A DNA stretch of 64,000 nucleotides from Erpobdella octoculata (GCA_963978895.1 OZ022246.1:2781612-2845611), one strand, 5' to 3'. Numbered from the stretch's first letter, positions 36,120 to 60,300 are shown. The notes: generated by a model from the letters alone, not told the origin. Numbers and translations are program-made.

Positions 36120-36330
36120 TTTTCTTTATGGATGGGTGGGAAAATGGCTGGGAGAATGGGTGGAAGGATGAGTGGAACTGGTGGGAAGATGGGTGGGAGG
36201 TTGGTTGAGTGGGAAGATGGGTGAGAGTACTGCTGGGAGGATGGGTGGGAAGATTACTGGGAGGATGGGTGAGAGGGTAGGAAAGTGGAGGCGGAAGAGA
36301 CGAACGGACGAGTCGAGGGAGGTTTAAGAG
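36120..36330. repeat. GGGTGGGAGGAT minisatellite, copy A
   Basis: Degenerate units of gatgggtgggag. The array ends in the unique stretch gggtgagagggtaggaaagt + ggagg, which recurs almost unchanged at the end of the array at 37550-37830. The pair is thus a duplication, not two independent expansions. Confidence 0.8.
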
Positions 36331-37549
36331 TCGTATGTTCGTAAAATTTCCAGATCACTATCTAGTGACTTGTGACCAATAAGCATAACGCTTTACATCC
36401 AAATCTAACAACTTTACGGAGCTAGAAAAATAAACTTGGAAAATACAGCAAAAAGAAAAAAAAGAGAGAAAAAACAGTCAAAGATAGAGAGAGAAAAAGA
36501 GAGAGAGAAAGAGAGAGAAAGAGAGCAAGAGAGAGAGAGAAAAAAAACGTTGAAAGTGTCAAAACAGGAAAATAAAAAAAAATCTGGTGATATTGATTGA
36601 AGCCTTCAAAATTCTAAAGAGAATGCACGCTTCAACCTTAAGGCAGTTTGTTATATGACCTCTGACCTCTTCCAGTAATTTACTTAAGAGGCCAGGTATC
36701 AAAAATCTAACTGAAAGATATTTTTTTGAGAAAACACTTTAGTCCGCACACAAAGAAAGGACGTGATTTAATACGACATCAGCTGTCACCAGTGAATGAC
36801 CATGAAATAATTTATTATAATACAAGCAGTGTGAAGTTTCTACTATTTCGATTCTTTTCCTTAAAATCCTCATGGAGTACAGTAAAGGAATATAAATTCA
36901 CTGTAATTGCCTTTGAATGCTTAAAACGAAGTGATGACTCTCGTTTCCACCACCAGCACTACCACCACCGCCGCCACCACCTGACCACCACCACAACCAC
37001 CACCACAACCTCTACTACTACACTACCATATCCGAATGTGGTCAGTTGAGAGGGACGCCAGAGTTCCATGCGTTTTTCATCTGCAACTCAAAATTTCAGT
37101 TTTAAAATTCGTTTCAATGCGCGGAGCTCTGTTGTTGTTTTCCCTCCATGGCTGCATGGCAGCTTTTTCTTAAAATTCATGGCAGAAAAAAAAATTTCTC
37201 GAATTCATTTTCGATCAAAAACTTTTTCGTGGTTTATGCACTTTGTGTTTTCAAAAGTGTTCTCGCGCAGAAAAAAAGACAATTTTATAACAATGGTAAA
37301 ACTAATATTGCATTTAGAAATCGATTTGCATAATTTTGAATTCTATTTTTAAAAACTTTGTTTTTGTACAGTCTTGTTTTAACTTGTCGTCTTGTTTTTT
37401 TCTAGAAATTAACTCGCACTTGATTTGGAGTAAAAAAAACACAAACAAAACCAAGGAAACTGTTTATGCGTGTAATGAAGCTTCGTTTGGAACGTGATGT
37501 TGAAGGGATTGTCAGTTGCCTTTGATGCGTAGATGAATATATAGCAGGA
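36331..37549. other. intergenic, low-complexity
   Basis: GA-rich stretch at 36480-36545 and a (CCA)n-like stretch at 36949-37010. No exon was recognised; open frames at 36726-37352 are composition-driven. Confidence 0.5.
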
Positions 37550-37830
37550 TGGACCGAATGATGATGGTTAGAAAGATGACTGGGAGGATGGGTAGAAGGA
37601 TGGATGGGAAGATGGCTGGGAGAATTGGGTGGGAGGATGGGTGGGAGGATAGATTTAATGGAGGATGAATGAGAAGCTGGATGAGAGGATGAGTGGGAGG
37701 TTAGCTGGGTGGGAGGATGGGTAGGGGATGGGTGGGGTGGGGTGGGAAGATGGGTGGGAAGATTTCTAGGAGGATGGGTGAGAGGGTAGGTAAGTGGAGG
37801 TGGGACAGACGAGCGGAGAAGTTGAGGGAG
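37550..37830. repeat. GGGTGGGAGGAT minisatellite, copy B
   Basis: Same unit and same end flank as the array at 36120-36330. Confidence 0.8.
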
Positions 37831-38265
37831 TTTCGTAGATCAATAGTAGAATGTTAATTAGCAGTAATTATTTTGTTGTTTTGCAAAGAAAAAATGTTTC
37901 CTAAATCTCCAACAGGACGGAAAAAACGTTTCGGCTTTAGTTGAAAAATAATTTTGAGCCGACGACAATATACAGTAATGTAAGTGCTCCCGTGCTAATT
38001 ATGACTTATTTTGTTACGTCTTAAAAGTGAACTGCACAGTATTCACTTAATTTATTAATTCAAAAGAGAGAATAATAATAGGGTTCGGCACATTCTGATT
38101 TCGGAGACACGTGCGGGTGGCAGGTAATACTGTGTGATCCCATATGCACGAGTCGTTCCCGGCGCCTCTGAAGCTTAGCAACTGGCGCTTCTAATCGATC
38201 CTACTACTACTACTACTAATAAAAGCGCCCGTCGCGTTCCCGCTCTTTCGCGCGCACTGTGAAAA

Positions 38266-38604
38266 ACGGCGGCGAGCGCGATATTCTTCCGGTTTCATTT
38301 TTCCACTTTTCAGCGAGCATGTCGTGGAGAAGCAGCTGATCACTCAAAAGTTTCGATATCTCGCGTGTTGTCGTTATTCACGTTTTTTTTCTGAATTCTC
38401 ACTTTTCTTGCTGCCAGTAATTTAACAGTCTTGTGAAAAAAAAATAAGAATATGAACAACTATCTAAACCCGACCACGACAGAATCGTGGTCGGGTTTCA
38501 ACTTGCAAAACTCGAGCGATGATGCGACGAAACTTCTCGAGATTCCCGTTTTAACTGGCAAAGAAATAACGCGGGCCATTATTTTGAGTTTGATATATAT
38601 ATAA
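38266..38604 (+). pseudogene. truncated duplicate of the GPCR 5' UTR and first exon
   Basis: Matches 41478-41792 over the 5' UTR and the start of the coding exon. The frame starts at ATG 38452 and gives 50 residues (MNNYLNPTTTESWSGF..., ITRAIILSLIYI) before a TAA created by a TA run at 38593-38604. The match to the full gene stops there, inside the first TM helix. No other GPCR exon follows, so it cannot make a receptor. The upstream CG-rich stretch at 38220-38285 may be a copied promoter. Confidence 0.9.
38466..38498. repeat. 14-bp perfect inverted repeat in the truncated GPCR exon
   Basis: The arms aaacccgaccacga (38466-38479) and tcgtggtcgggttt (38485-38498) are separated by 5 nt. In the full-length copy (41662-41694) only the inner part of the palindrome is present. 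Confidence 0.9.
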
Positions 38605-38630
38605 GTTGCGTATAAACTGTGGAATCAATT

Positions 38631-39098
<468 letters not shown>

Positions 39099-39210
39099 AT
39101 ATTATTGCATAATATAAAATACATTCAAAATTGTCTGTTTCCAGCTTTGACGTTAGTTAAGCCATGCGTAAAACGTCAAGTATAATAAAGAAAGAACTCA
39201 TTGTTTTAAA

Positions 39211-41295
39211 ATGAGCATAAAAATTTATCAGCCTTTGTCTTTGAAAATATCTTCTACAGACTTTGCGTTGTTCAACTTTAAAACTATTTTTCTTGATTTT
39301 TCTATTGAAAGAAAAGGACTTAGTTATCAACTTAAGAAAAATGTGAAATTGTCATCACATCTATTGCAAGTACTAGTTTCTAGAAGTCAGGAATTGGGAA
39401 CAGGAATATGCAACGATTATTTGGTTGCGTGTTTGACAGAATGTCATGATTATAAGTATTGTAATAATAATAATATTGTCATCAAACATTTAGATGTTGA
39501 AAAACTGATGATACCACTAAGAAACCTGATTAAAAAAGTTAAACTGTCAAAAATATCAGTTACTCTTTGTCTTCGTGAAAATCAATTACATAAAGATGCT
39601 GCTTATTTAATGTTATACAGGACTGTTAGAGAAGCTGCGCATTTGTCTATAAATTTGGAAAAGTTAGAATTTGATTCTAATTGCGATATCTTGGAACGAT
39701 ACCACAAAGCGACTAAAAATAAAACTACAGTTTGGATGTGTCCAAACCTGAAACAACTTTTTGTACGTTGTTTCTGTAATCAGAATCATTCTAGATCAGA
39801 CTTAATAAGTCTTCTTAAAATTGCTTTTCCCTGCAAGAATCTAAAAGCCTTGAAGATATCTGGTTGTGAATTAACTTTAAATTTATTGGAAAAATTGAGA
39901 ACATTTTGTAACCTTAAAAAGTTGGCTTTAAGCAATTTAAATAATGGATCTTTAAATGAGTTGATTTGCGTTTTAACTAATTTGTCAAAACTTGTTTGGT
40001 TGGATATTAGTAATAACAAATTCTGCGATATTTCGATCGAATCCAATCGCCAGAAATTATATCAACTTATCGACTCCTTGCCCTTCCTAATGCATTTTGA
40101 TATAAGCTCCACCTGGATTGAAACAAGAGAACCAGTACCATGGTCTCATAAAAGACAGTTTTCTTATTTGGGCATGTATTTTGATACAAATTTTTGTCGC
40201 AACATTTTTTCATACACTAATTGTGGTGATGTCGGAACTTTCGAAACCGTTAAAGGACTGGTAGCATCGTTGAAATACAACTTAGCAAAAAGAGAACTTT
40301 ATCTCAAAGGATTGTCGTTATTGGAAGGGTTGATTTATGCTTTTGGTTTTAATGAAAGTGTAGATTGCAAACTTTTGATTATTTTCAAATTGCTGTACAG
40401 AGGATTGAGCTATTATGAAGATGATTATGATGTCGGAGAAAAAATCTGGAAGTTATTCATGCGTTTAGCGGAAAATTTTCTTAAGTGTGAGGACAAAACT
40501 AAAAAAATAGTACAAGTGATTTTGTACCAAATTGCAAATGGAGATTTTAAAGAGTTTAGAATTAGCCAGATTTTAAAATTAAACATTGGAAATGGTTTGG
40601 ACCATGAATTTGTTAATAACAGTTCATGGCTGTTGACGGTTCGATTTTGTGGAATTAAATCAGATTATATAGATCATTATTTGTCGAAATGCATACATTA
40701 TTACTATTGGAGAGATAAATGGCTGCATCCTAACGCTATAAATATTTGGACAAGTGTTTTGAATCATTCAACTTTGAAAACATTTCAATATGAAACTGAA
40801 CTAATCGTAAATAATCAAGAAGAATGTAAACAAGCCCTCATTGAATGGGGATTCAAAGATTACAAAATCGTAAATAATCGTTTCACATATAAATTTGGCT
40901 ACATTGGTACAAATAAGGCTCATGACAACGACGCTGCCAATATAAAGGATGACGAGGATGATTATGAGGATGATTATGATGATTATTATTATGATGAGGA
41001 TGATGAGGATGATGATGATGATGATTATTATTATGATGAGGATGATGATGATGATGACGACGATGATTCTATCATCTATTATGACGAAGAAAATGATGTT
41101 ATTCCCAATAATAATAATGGTATAAACGTAGATAATGATGATGTTGGTATCGACGTAAACAATGATGATGTTGGTATCGACGTCAACAATGATAATGCTG
41201 GTATCATCGTACATAATGATGACGATGATTCGGATATCCATGAGGAACTGAAAGATTACGTCGATGATGATAATTGTCAGTATTACGATTTTTAA
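39211..41295 (+). CDS. ZYG11-like LRR protein, single exon, copy 2 (intact)
   Basis: 694 codons without an intron. Leucine-rich repeats are visible at about 178-187 (PNLKQLFVRC), 209-222 (KNLKALKISGCELT), 233-245 (CNLKKLALSNLNN), 258-271 (SKLVWLDISNNKFC) and 291-302 (PFLMHFDISSTW). Then comes a helical, ARM-like half with LLEGLIYAF, KIWKLFMRLAENFLK and NIWTSVLNHSTLKTF. This order (short N-terminal box, LRRs, helical repeats) and the first about 70 residues resemble the ZYG11/ZER1 family, substrate receptors of CUL2 ubiquitin ligases. From about residue 600 the tail is Asp/Tyr/Asn-rich, coded by GAT/TAT repeats and a 'GIDVNNDDV' repeat, ending CQYYDF. Lack of introns suggests retroposition. 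The family call is inferred from layout and motif style, not from a search. Confidence 0.7.
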   Translation: MSIKIYQPLSLKISSTDFALFNFKTIFLDFSIERKGLSYQLKKNVKLSSHLLQVLVSRSQELGTGICNDYLVACLTECHDYKYCNNNNIVIKHLDVEKLMIPLRNLIKKVKLSKISVTLCLRENQLHKDAAYLMLYRTVREAAHLSINLEKLEFDSNCDILERYHKATKNKTTVWMCPNLKQLFVRCFCNQNHSRSDLISLLKIAFPCKNLKALKISGCELTLNLLEKLRTFCNLKKLALSNLNNGSLNELICVLTNLSKLVWLDISNNKFCDISIESNRQKLYQLIDSLPFLMHFDISSTWIETREPVPWSHKRQFSYLGMYFDTNFCRNIFSYTNCGDVGTFETVKGLVASLKYNLAKRELYLKGLSLLEGLIYAFGFNESVDCKLLIIFKLLYRGLSYYEDDYDVGEKIWKLFMRLAENFLKCEDKTKKIVQVILYQIANGDFKEFRISQILKLNIGNGLDHEFVNNSSWLLTVRFCGIKSDYIDHYLSKCIHYYYWRDKWLHPNAINIWTSVLNHSTLKTFQYETELIVNNQEECKQALIEWGFKDYKIVNNRFTYKFGYIGTNKAHDNDAANIKDDEDDYEDDYDDYYYDEDDEDDDDDDYYYDEDDDDDDDDDSIIYYDEENDVIPNNNNGINVDNDDVGIDVNNDDVGIDVNNDNAGIIVHNDDDDSDIHEELKDYVDDDNCQYYDF

Positions 41296-41368
41296 AGTTT
41301 TTCTAAAATCTATAGTTACCTACCGAATATTTTTTGTTTAGAAACTAAACTGTAACCAAATTTTTTCC

Positions 41369-41374
41369 AATAAA
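41369..41374 (+). terminator. polyadenylation signal AATAAA
   Basis: Lies 73 bp after the stop of the intact ZYG11-like gene, in a T/A-rich context. The 3' flank is shared with copy 1 for only about 60 bp. Confidence 0.55.
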
Positions 41375-41647
41375 AATTTTTTTTTTTATCCTATAAATAG
41401 ACTAGCAGTGCCCATTGCGGCTTCGCACGCTTGAAATTAGAATTTGAACGTGCATCTTCATTATATATATATATATAAGACGGCGGCGCGCGATATTCTT
41501 CCGAAGTTTTTTTCGACTTTTCAGCGAGCATGTCGTGGAGAAGCAGCTGATCACTCGAAAATTTCGATATCTCTCGAATCGTTCTACGCGTTTTTTTCTG
41601 AATTCCCACTGCCGGTAATTTGACAGTCTCGTTGAAAAAATAAGAAT

Positions 41648-53403
<11,756 letters not shown>

Positions 53404-54780
53404 TTAGTATAAAACTATTTTGCAGGGATGGCACAACGAGTTAGCGTTTATTTGCATAGAAATTAATTTTAATTTTGTTTATTCACTCAACATACGTGGA
53501 CTCAATAACGTGAACACTCAGTAATCTGAAATATGGAACTCAATATAGATACGCATATACATAGAATGTCATGGTCTTGCTTGCGACCTCTTAAACCTTG
53601 TGATAAAGGTGGAGGAAAATTAGATACACATCAAATTATGATTTACAGCAATGAATACCTTGATATTTCTAGCAAACTGTTATTTATGTCATAAAAGCTT
53701 TCAGTGTACACGACTATAAACTATGATAAATAAATGTTTAATTCAAACAAACTGTAAAGCCAAACGACCTGATGCTGCCACAGTCTACACAGTAGGTACA
53801 ACTAATTAATTAATTTTAATCTGTGGATGACAGATTGATTTAAAATTTATTATTCTATTAATTATTAATTATTATTAAAAGTTATTAATTTATTATTATT
53901 TATTAATATTGAAATTTAAAAGTCAGCAATTGCATTAAATTACATCTTAAAACGACCAATCATCTATCTATTAATTGGTGATCTTTTCATTGTAATTGTT
54001 AGCTTCTTTTATCGTCAGAAAACAGTTTTCGCTGTTCGTGTGAAATCTTCATGCTATCTGGCAGACCACACCCTACCCCTGCAGACCACACCCCCTGCAG
54101 ACCACACCCTCTGCAGACCACATCCCCTGCAGACCACACCCTCTTGCATTCTCACCGTAGGCTCTTATTATTGTTGACCTATAAGAGGTCATTGCCCTCG
54201 TCCGAAACTAAATAAATACTTCTTAAATATACAGCTATGCTACTACCCGACATGGGGTGTTCGTGAATCCTTAAAATAAATTTGGATTTAACTTATTTAG
54301 CTTGTTTGATTTAATTAAATTGAGAACTAGTTTCTGACGTTTTTGGAGAACTAGAAAATTTAATAAAAAAAATTCTTCAGGAGAACGTGATCACGTGGTA
54401 TCCAGCTGATTTTTTATTGGTTGAAGAGGTTTATGGATGAAGCCGGAAGCAATTCGGATTTAAGGTTTTCGTTTTTTTAAAATAAAACTCTCTGAAGATG
54501 GCGGGTTGTAGCAAAATGTTTTCAGATCTTTATTTATGCTTGTTATTTTCCATTCAAACCTTTTGCCGTTGGGAAAAAAACAGAAAAAACGGAAAAAACA
54601 TGAAAAGATAGAACAAGATCAACCAAGGTAAAAAACAACCAGGTTTTGATGTGATGGTGCAAGTAGTTTGCGCAGATTTGTCTCGTTCCATCGTTCCTTG
54701 AAATAAAGAATTTTAGGAATTTTGATAAACTGATTAGATAAGATTATTACAGTTCTATTTATTAGCTGTTAAATTAGGGG
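53404..54780. other. intergenic after the GPCR
   Basis: Candidate polyadenylation signal AATAAA at 53729-53734, although this may belong to a dispersed repeat fragment (53686-53735). Contains a short tandem array of gcagaccacaccc at 54060-54145. No gene seen. Confidence 0.5.
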
Positions 54781-54782
54781 AA

Positions 54783-54890
54783 AGCTGCGGTGGTGCTTGA
54801 ATAAAGCGCTCGTGTAATAAATAATGCGTTTGACTGATTTGAAGCCGTCGTAAAGGATCGAGGTTCGAATCTTCTCGTCGTCTAAAATCA
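54783..54890 (+). other. tRNA-like sequence (possible SINE head)
   Basis: Contains a B-box-like 'gaggttcgaatct' (54859-54871) and, about 70-75 bp upstream, an A-box-like 'tggtgcttgaataaagcg', with 'gcgtttgactgatttgaagc' between, recalling the anticodon arm of a Ser/Leu-type tRNA. The arms do not pair well enough for a functional tRNA. A tRNA-derived SINE head or tRNA pseudogene is more likely. Confidence 0.35.
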
Positions 54891-54939
54891 TCCCCTTCTA
54901 CAAGAAATCAACGAATGATGTCATTCTCTGTGGCACGTG

Positions 54940-55140
54940 CAGAGGAGTACGAAAGAGTGCATAGGAGTGCGAAGGAGTGCAGTAAAGTGCGAAGAAGTGC
55001 AGAAGAGTGTGAACAAGTGCGGAGGCGTGCGAAAGAGTGCAGAAGAGTGCAAAGGAGTGCAGAATAGTGTGAATGAGTGCGGAGGAGTGTGAATGAGTGT
55101 TTATGAGGGCGGAGGAGTGCATAGGAGTGCAGAAGACCAG
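54940..55140. repeat. GAGTGCGAAG-type degenerate array
   Basis: About 17 units of 10-12 bp such as gcgaaggagt, gcagaagagt and gtgaatgagt. Confidence 0.85.
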
Positions 55141-55703
55141 CGATAGAGTTTTATGGCAGGCACTCGGAAAAATACAAATTATATTACGATGTGGCATAAA
55201 GCGCATAAATTTGACGGCGAAATCTATTTATTACTATTTAAATTTAATTTAAACAAGCTAGTATAAATAAAATTTCTCAGCCAGATTTTTGTTTGAGTTT
55301 CAGTTTTTATTGAAAACATTTTTTTTCGTTAATAAAATTTCTCTATTTCCGCAGAAGTGAAAAAAATGTTTTTTTTTCGCATTCGATTTTCTCGACTCAA
55401 ATTTTCTTTCTACAATAATAATAATAATAGGAATATAATAATTGTTATAACAAGAAAAGAAACCAACTTTATTGGACGCAGATGCACTTTTATGGCAATT
55501 TTCTGGTTTTTCAAGGCCTGCTTTTTCGAAGTTAATTTCTAATAAAAAAATACAAATTACAAATTTTATTTTTCATTAATCCGTCCTGTGCAGTGAGATA
55601 CATTTTCATTGTTTCACTAATAGTGACAAGTTGACAAGCAAGTTGACAAGTAAGGCTTAAATATTTCAGCTAAATATCAAACCACGTCATCCACATTCCA
55701 CTC

Positions 55704-55795
<92 letters not shown>

Positions 55796-57062
55796 GGACT
55801 AAAAATCTATGGATTAAAGCAGCGTTTTAATATTGTCAGAATAAATTTTATTTAATTTTTTTCTTTTTTCGCATTTTTTTTGCAAATCTATCTATCGGTG
55901 TTTGTGAAGGTGCCGTCTGAGCTACGCATTAGGGACCGAGGTCACATTCCTACCTGAAAACTTGTCTTGAAAGATTCTGAGCAGATCAAATTCGTTGGAC
56001 AACAATAGTTTCATAAATATCTTCACCTGCTTAACACATCTTTTTTTGAATACACATTAACTTATAAAGAAAAAAAATCATTTTAAATATCATTCAAAAA
56101 TTACTACCCACTCGTACATCTACGTCTCTTGGGCAAAACATTTTGCCGCTCAACTTTACTATTTTTTCCCACTGTTTAAAGTATAAAATAATAGGCGAGA
56201 AAATGTCAGCACACTGGCGCCAATAACATAAACGCCAGCACAGTAGCAAACTGGCGCCAGCACACAAAACATCAGCACAGAGGAGTCACCAACAGTATGG
56301 GAAAATTTTTTCTCCAGAGAATTGTGATGCAGCTGAGCAAATGTAAAATCGGCGCTATAAAAATTAGTGATTTATTTCAAGTTTGAGACAAAATCGCTTG
56401 TGCTGTTTTCTTAAAGGTTTTATTTGCTTGTGGTTTGTTTACATTTGCAATGCAAAGGATAGCATAGGATATATTACTCAGAGATGTATGGTTAAACAAT
56501 CGTGATAACAAAAATTTTTTTTAATAATAAAATGTTATAATTATTACTAATAATTAATAGTAAAATATAATATTTATTACTAATATTTAACGAAAAAATA
56601 TAATAATTATTACTAATATTTAATACTAAAATTTAACAGTTAATACTAATATTTAATAACAAAATATAATTTTTTACTAACATTTAATAATAAAATATAA
56701 TAATTATTACTAACATTTAATAATAAAATGTAATAATTTTTAGTAATTAAACGTAATAATTTTTAGTAATAAAACATAATAATTATTACTAATATTTAAT
56801 AGGAAAATATAATAATTGTCATGAATTTAATAATAAGATATTATAATTATTACTAATATTTAATAATAAAATATAACAATTACTACTAATATTTATTAAT
56901 AAATATAGTAATTTCCAATAAAAAAATATGATAATTATTGCTAATGTTTAACAATAAAATATAATTTTCAATAATAAAACATAATAATTGTTACTAATAT
57001 TCATTAACAAAATTAATAGTAAGTAAGAAATTATACAGCTTCCGGAAATGAGTTTTAAAGCA
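55141..57062. other. intergenic, no gene seen
   Basis: (CT)n at 55690-55792. A 0.5-kb AT-rich degenerate array with a core like attattactaatatttaata lies at 56520-57010. No exon was recognised. Confidence 0.55.
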
Positions 57063-57224
57063 CCTGCGGCCCTTAAGAAATTATTTTGTTCGTCAGTCAG
57101 GAAGCCATTCAAGAAAGAGAATCTGTTTTATCACTCCATCATGGTACCAGGTGGGCCAGGTATTTATTGACTGAGAATGTAATGGAGAGCATCCGAGAGT
57201 GTTGGATACATATGCTCAAAAATT

Positions 57225-57600
57225 CAATTTCGTGTCAACGTTTGATACATTTTCGACAATCCGATTCATTTCGGCATTGAATAAATTTGCAAAAATTCAA
57301 TTTATTTCGACATTAAATGAATTTGCAACAATTCAGTTCATCTCGACATTTAACGAATTTGCAACAATTCAGTTCATCTAAACATTAAATCAATTTGCAG
57401 CAACTGAATTCGTCTCAACATTTAACGAATTTGCAACAATTCAGTTCATCTCAACATTAAATGAATTTGCGACAATTTAATTCCTCTTAACGTTTAATGA
57501 ATTTGCTGCAACTGAATTTGTCTCAACATTTAACGAACTTGCAACAATTCATTTCATCTCAACATTCAATGAATTTGCACCAATTCATCCTATATCAATA
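57225..57600. repeat. about 36-bp minisatellite
   Basis: About ten diverged units around 'aatttgcaacaattcagttc' + atctcaacatttaacg. It yields a repeated frame (NEFATIQFIST) that is not thought to be coding. Confidence 0.85.
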
Positions 57601-58265
57601 TCGAGAGAAACCAAAACATTCTTTCAAAACAAAATCAACATCTCGACAATGAAAAAATTGAAGAAATTTTTTTTCCAGAAATAAAACGCGTGTTTACCAA
57701 GCAATTTATTCTAGGAAAATTTGTCAATGCAACTTTACCGATATTGACCATTTAGCCACGTCCAGTTTTTGAGAAACTTCAAACTTTTGTCACTAGCACT
57801 ACAAAATTTCTTCTTGTGTTTGAGATATTTAAAACATAAAACATAAAAAAGGTTTATCAACAAATAGTTTTTGTCAACATATGTAATGTTTTTAACTTAG
57901 AGTTCTTTGCTACCTTCGTTTGCATCATGTTGTCTCAAATTTGTGCATTTTTAATTTAATAAAAACTTGCGGAAATGCTGCCAAAATAAAGCATCTCACT
58001 ACTTGTTGAAGGTTTTAAAAAGTGAATCTAAAACTAATTACAATAGGAAGAGATGTTAATGGAGTTGTGCATATCAGCATAAATGAATGAAATGTTTGTA
58101 AAAATTTGTTTTTTAATAGTATTTTTTGAGTCTAATAATGGAAGGCCGCAGTTCAATTGTTTGGGGCTTGTGGGCAAATTTGAAGTGATAATGATGACGA
58201 TGGTGGAGAAACGACTATAAAGAACGGCCTGTGCACACGAGCAACAAAGTTGAAAAATAAATTAC
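57601..58265. other. intergenic, no gene seen
   Basis: No feature recognised. Confidence 0.5.
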
Positions 58266-58624
58266 ATACACACACACATACATACATACATACATACATA
58301 CATACATACATACATACATGCATGCATGCATGCCTGCATAATAAAATGTAATAATTACATACATACATACATACATATATACATACATACATACATACAT
58401 ACATACATACATACATACATACATACATACATACATACATACATACATACATACATACATACATACATACATACATACATACATACATACATACATACAT
58501 ACATACATACATACATACATACATACATACATACATACATACATACATACATACATACATACATACATACATACATACATACATACATACATACATACAT
58601 ACATACATACATACATACATACAT
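58266..58624. repeat. (ACAT)n microsatellite
   Basis: About 350 bp of CATA repeat, interrupted at 58320-58357 by gcatgcatgcatgcctgcat and a short unique stretch, which splits it into two blocks. Confidence 0.98.
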
Positions 58625-58887
58625 AGTAATACATACACACACACATTCACACAAACTCAGTAATACAGACATTTTTAGGCCTTTTTAGTTCATGGGCAAC
58701 ATTGCAGTCATGATCTTAATTCTCCTATGCAAACATCAAAGAGGAAGTTCTCGGAAAAAATGAAACTTCATATAATAACACAAATTTTGCTCGTTTTATC
58801 AAAAAATTATTTTTAAAAGAATGTTGAAATAAAAGTTTTTTTCATATTTAAACCTTAAATTTTCGTTAAATAAACGTCTATTTTGTC

Positions 58888-59002
58888 GCATTATTACAGT
58901 TAAGTGACAGTTTCTTGAAAAATTCTTTATCCGAGCTTGTAAAGCGTTATTACAGTTAAGTGACAGTTTCTTGAAAAATTCTTTATCCGAGCTTGTAAAG
59001 CG
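58888..59002. repeat. 56-bp tandem pair
   Basis: A block starting 'ttattacagttaagtgacag' and ending cttgtaaagcg occurs twice without visible change. Confidence 0.95.
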
Positions 59003-59776
59003 TTTCATATTTAACTCAAAAATACAAATAATAATAGTAAAATATAATAAATATAATAATAAAAATAATATAATTATTATAATTCTACAAAATCGGTTAG
59101 TTTTATTATAAGAAAAACAATTTTAATCTTCACGGAGTTGAAAAAAAATGTTGAAGTCATAAAAATTTTAAAAATACTAAAAAATAGCTCGTCAAAAAAG
59201 ACGGATTTTCTTAAATATCATTATATATTATTTTGCTTCATACAATGTCATTGAAAGAATGCATAACGGGGAAACTAGAACAAAATTCAATCCAAGAGTT
59301 TAGTCCGTTATTATTATCTAATAAGTAATAAAAATTGTTTTGTTGGTTTACCTTTTGAAATAATTATAAATTATACCCATAGAATTATTCTGCAAAACGG
59401 TCTGCATTATTTGGTCGCGCATTTTACACAACAAAACGTGAGGATAATGTTCATATAAATAAACCTTTTTATTCATTAATATAGATGCAAATAAATCTAT
59501 GTGTGCATTAATATATATATATATATGTGTGTACAAATAAACTTATTTGTGGACAGGGAATAAACGTTCTTCTCATTTTCCGATCTCCGCTTCGTAATTA
59601 ATCACGAAAAACGGAAGTAGCAATTGCGTTACCAGCCTGCGAAATATTCATAACTCCAGATATTTGTAATATAAAATCACACGAATGTCACGATCTTCTG
59701 ATGGAAAAAGTGTTTGGTTTTATTTCATCCACAACTCCGAAGCACTCCACAGAGCGAATAAGAAAATGTAGAAGTT

Positions 59777-60007
59777 TTATGTTGTCTCATTTGTAGATGT
59801 AGCGGTGGAATTGTATAGTGGGAGGAAAGATTTTTTTATTGTGGTATCGCGTGTGTGTGTGATGTGCTCAAATGTAGAGTATAATTCTATTTCTACGTTC
59901 TCTTTTTTTGAAATTTTATACGCTTTTCTTTGCTCCACATGCCCGTTGAATTCCGCGAAAAATATTTTTAATAACATTTTGACCAACTTCTCACTATAAT
60001 TTTTCAA
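59777..60007 (-). other. possible exon or small ORF, unrecognised
   Basis: Minus-strand frame of 76 codons, NYSEKLVKMLLKIFFAEFNG..., ending TATSTNETT, preceded by an acceptor-like tttcaattttcag. The amino-acid use looks protein-like, but no family is recognised and no neighbouring exon was found. Confidence 0.25.
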
Positions 60008-60300
60008 TCTGAAAATTGAAATATGGTAGTGGATACCTTAAAAATATTAATTAGAAGAAAAAAAAAAATTACACTTTAATTTAGTAATAATCGTTATATG
60101 TACTTCGCTGGCAAAAGTTTCATTACAGCCGATAGACTAAAAACTAAAAAGTAGCAAAAAAATTAATTAAAAAAATTAAACTAAAAGATATAAAATTCTC
60201 TAAAAAGAAGCAAAATAAATAATTAACATAATAGCGTTGTCGTTTTCATTTGCACTCATACAATCGCAACAATTGCTTCCCACGCTTTTATAATTATAAT

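Noticed and set aside
57086..57280. 64-codon frame starting near a gtcagtcag acceptor-like site
   Set aside because: Runs straight into the 36-bp minisatellite and shows no family resemblance.
58153..58688. MYVC and IHTY repeat frames
   Set aside because: Translation of (ACAT)n.
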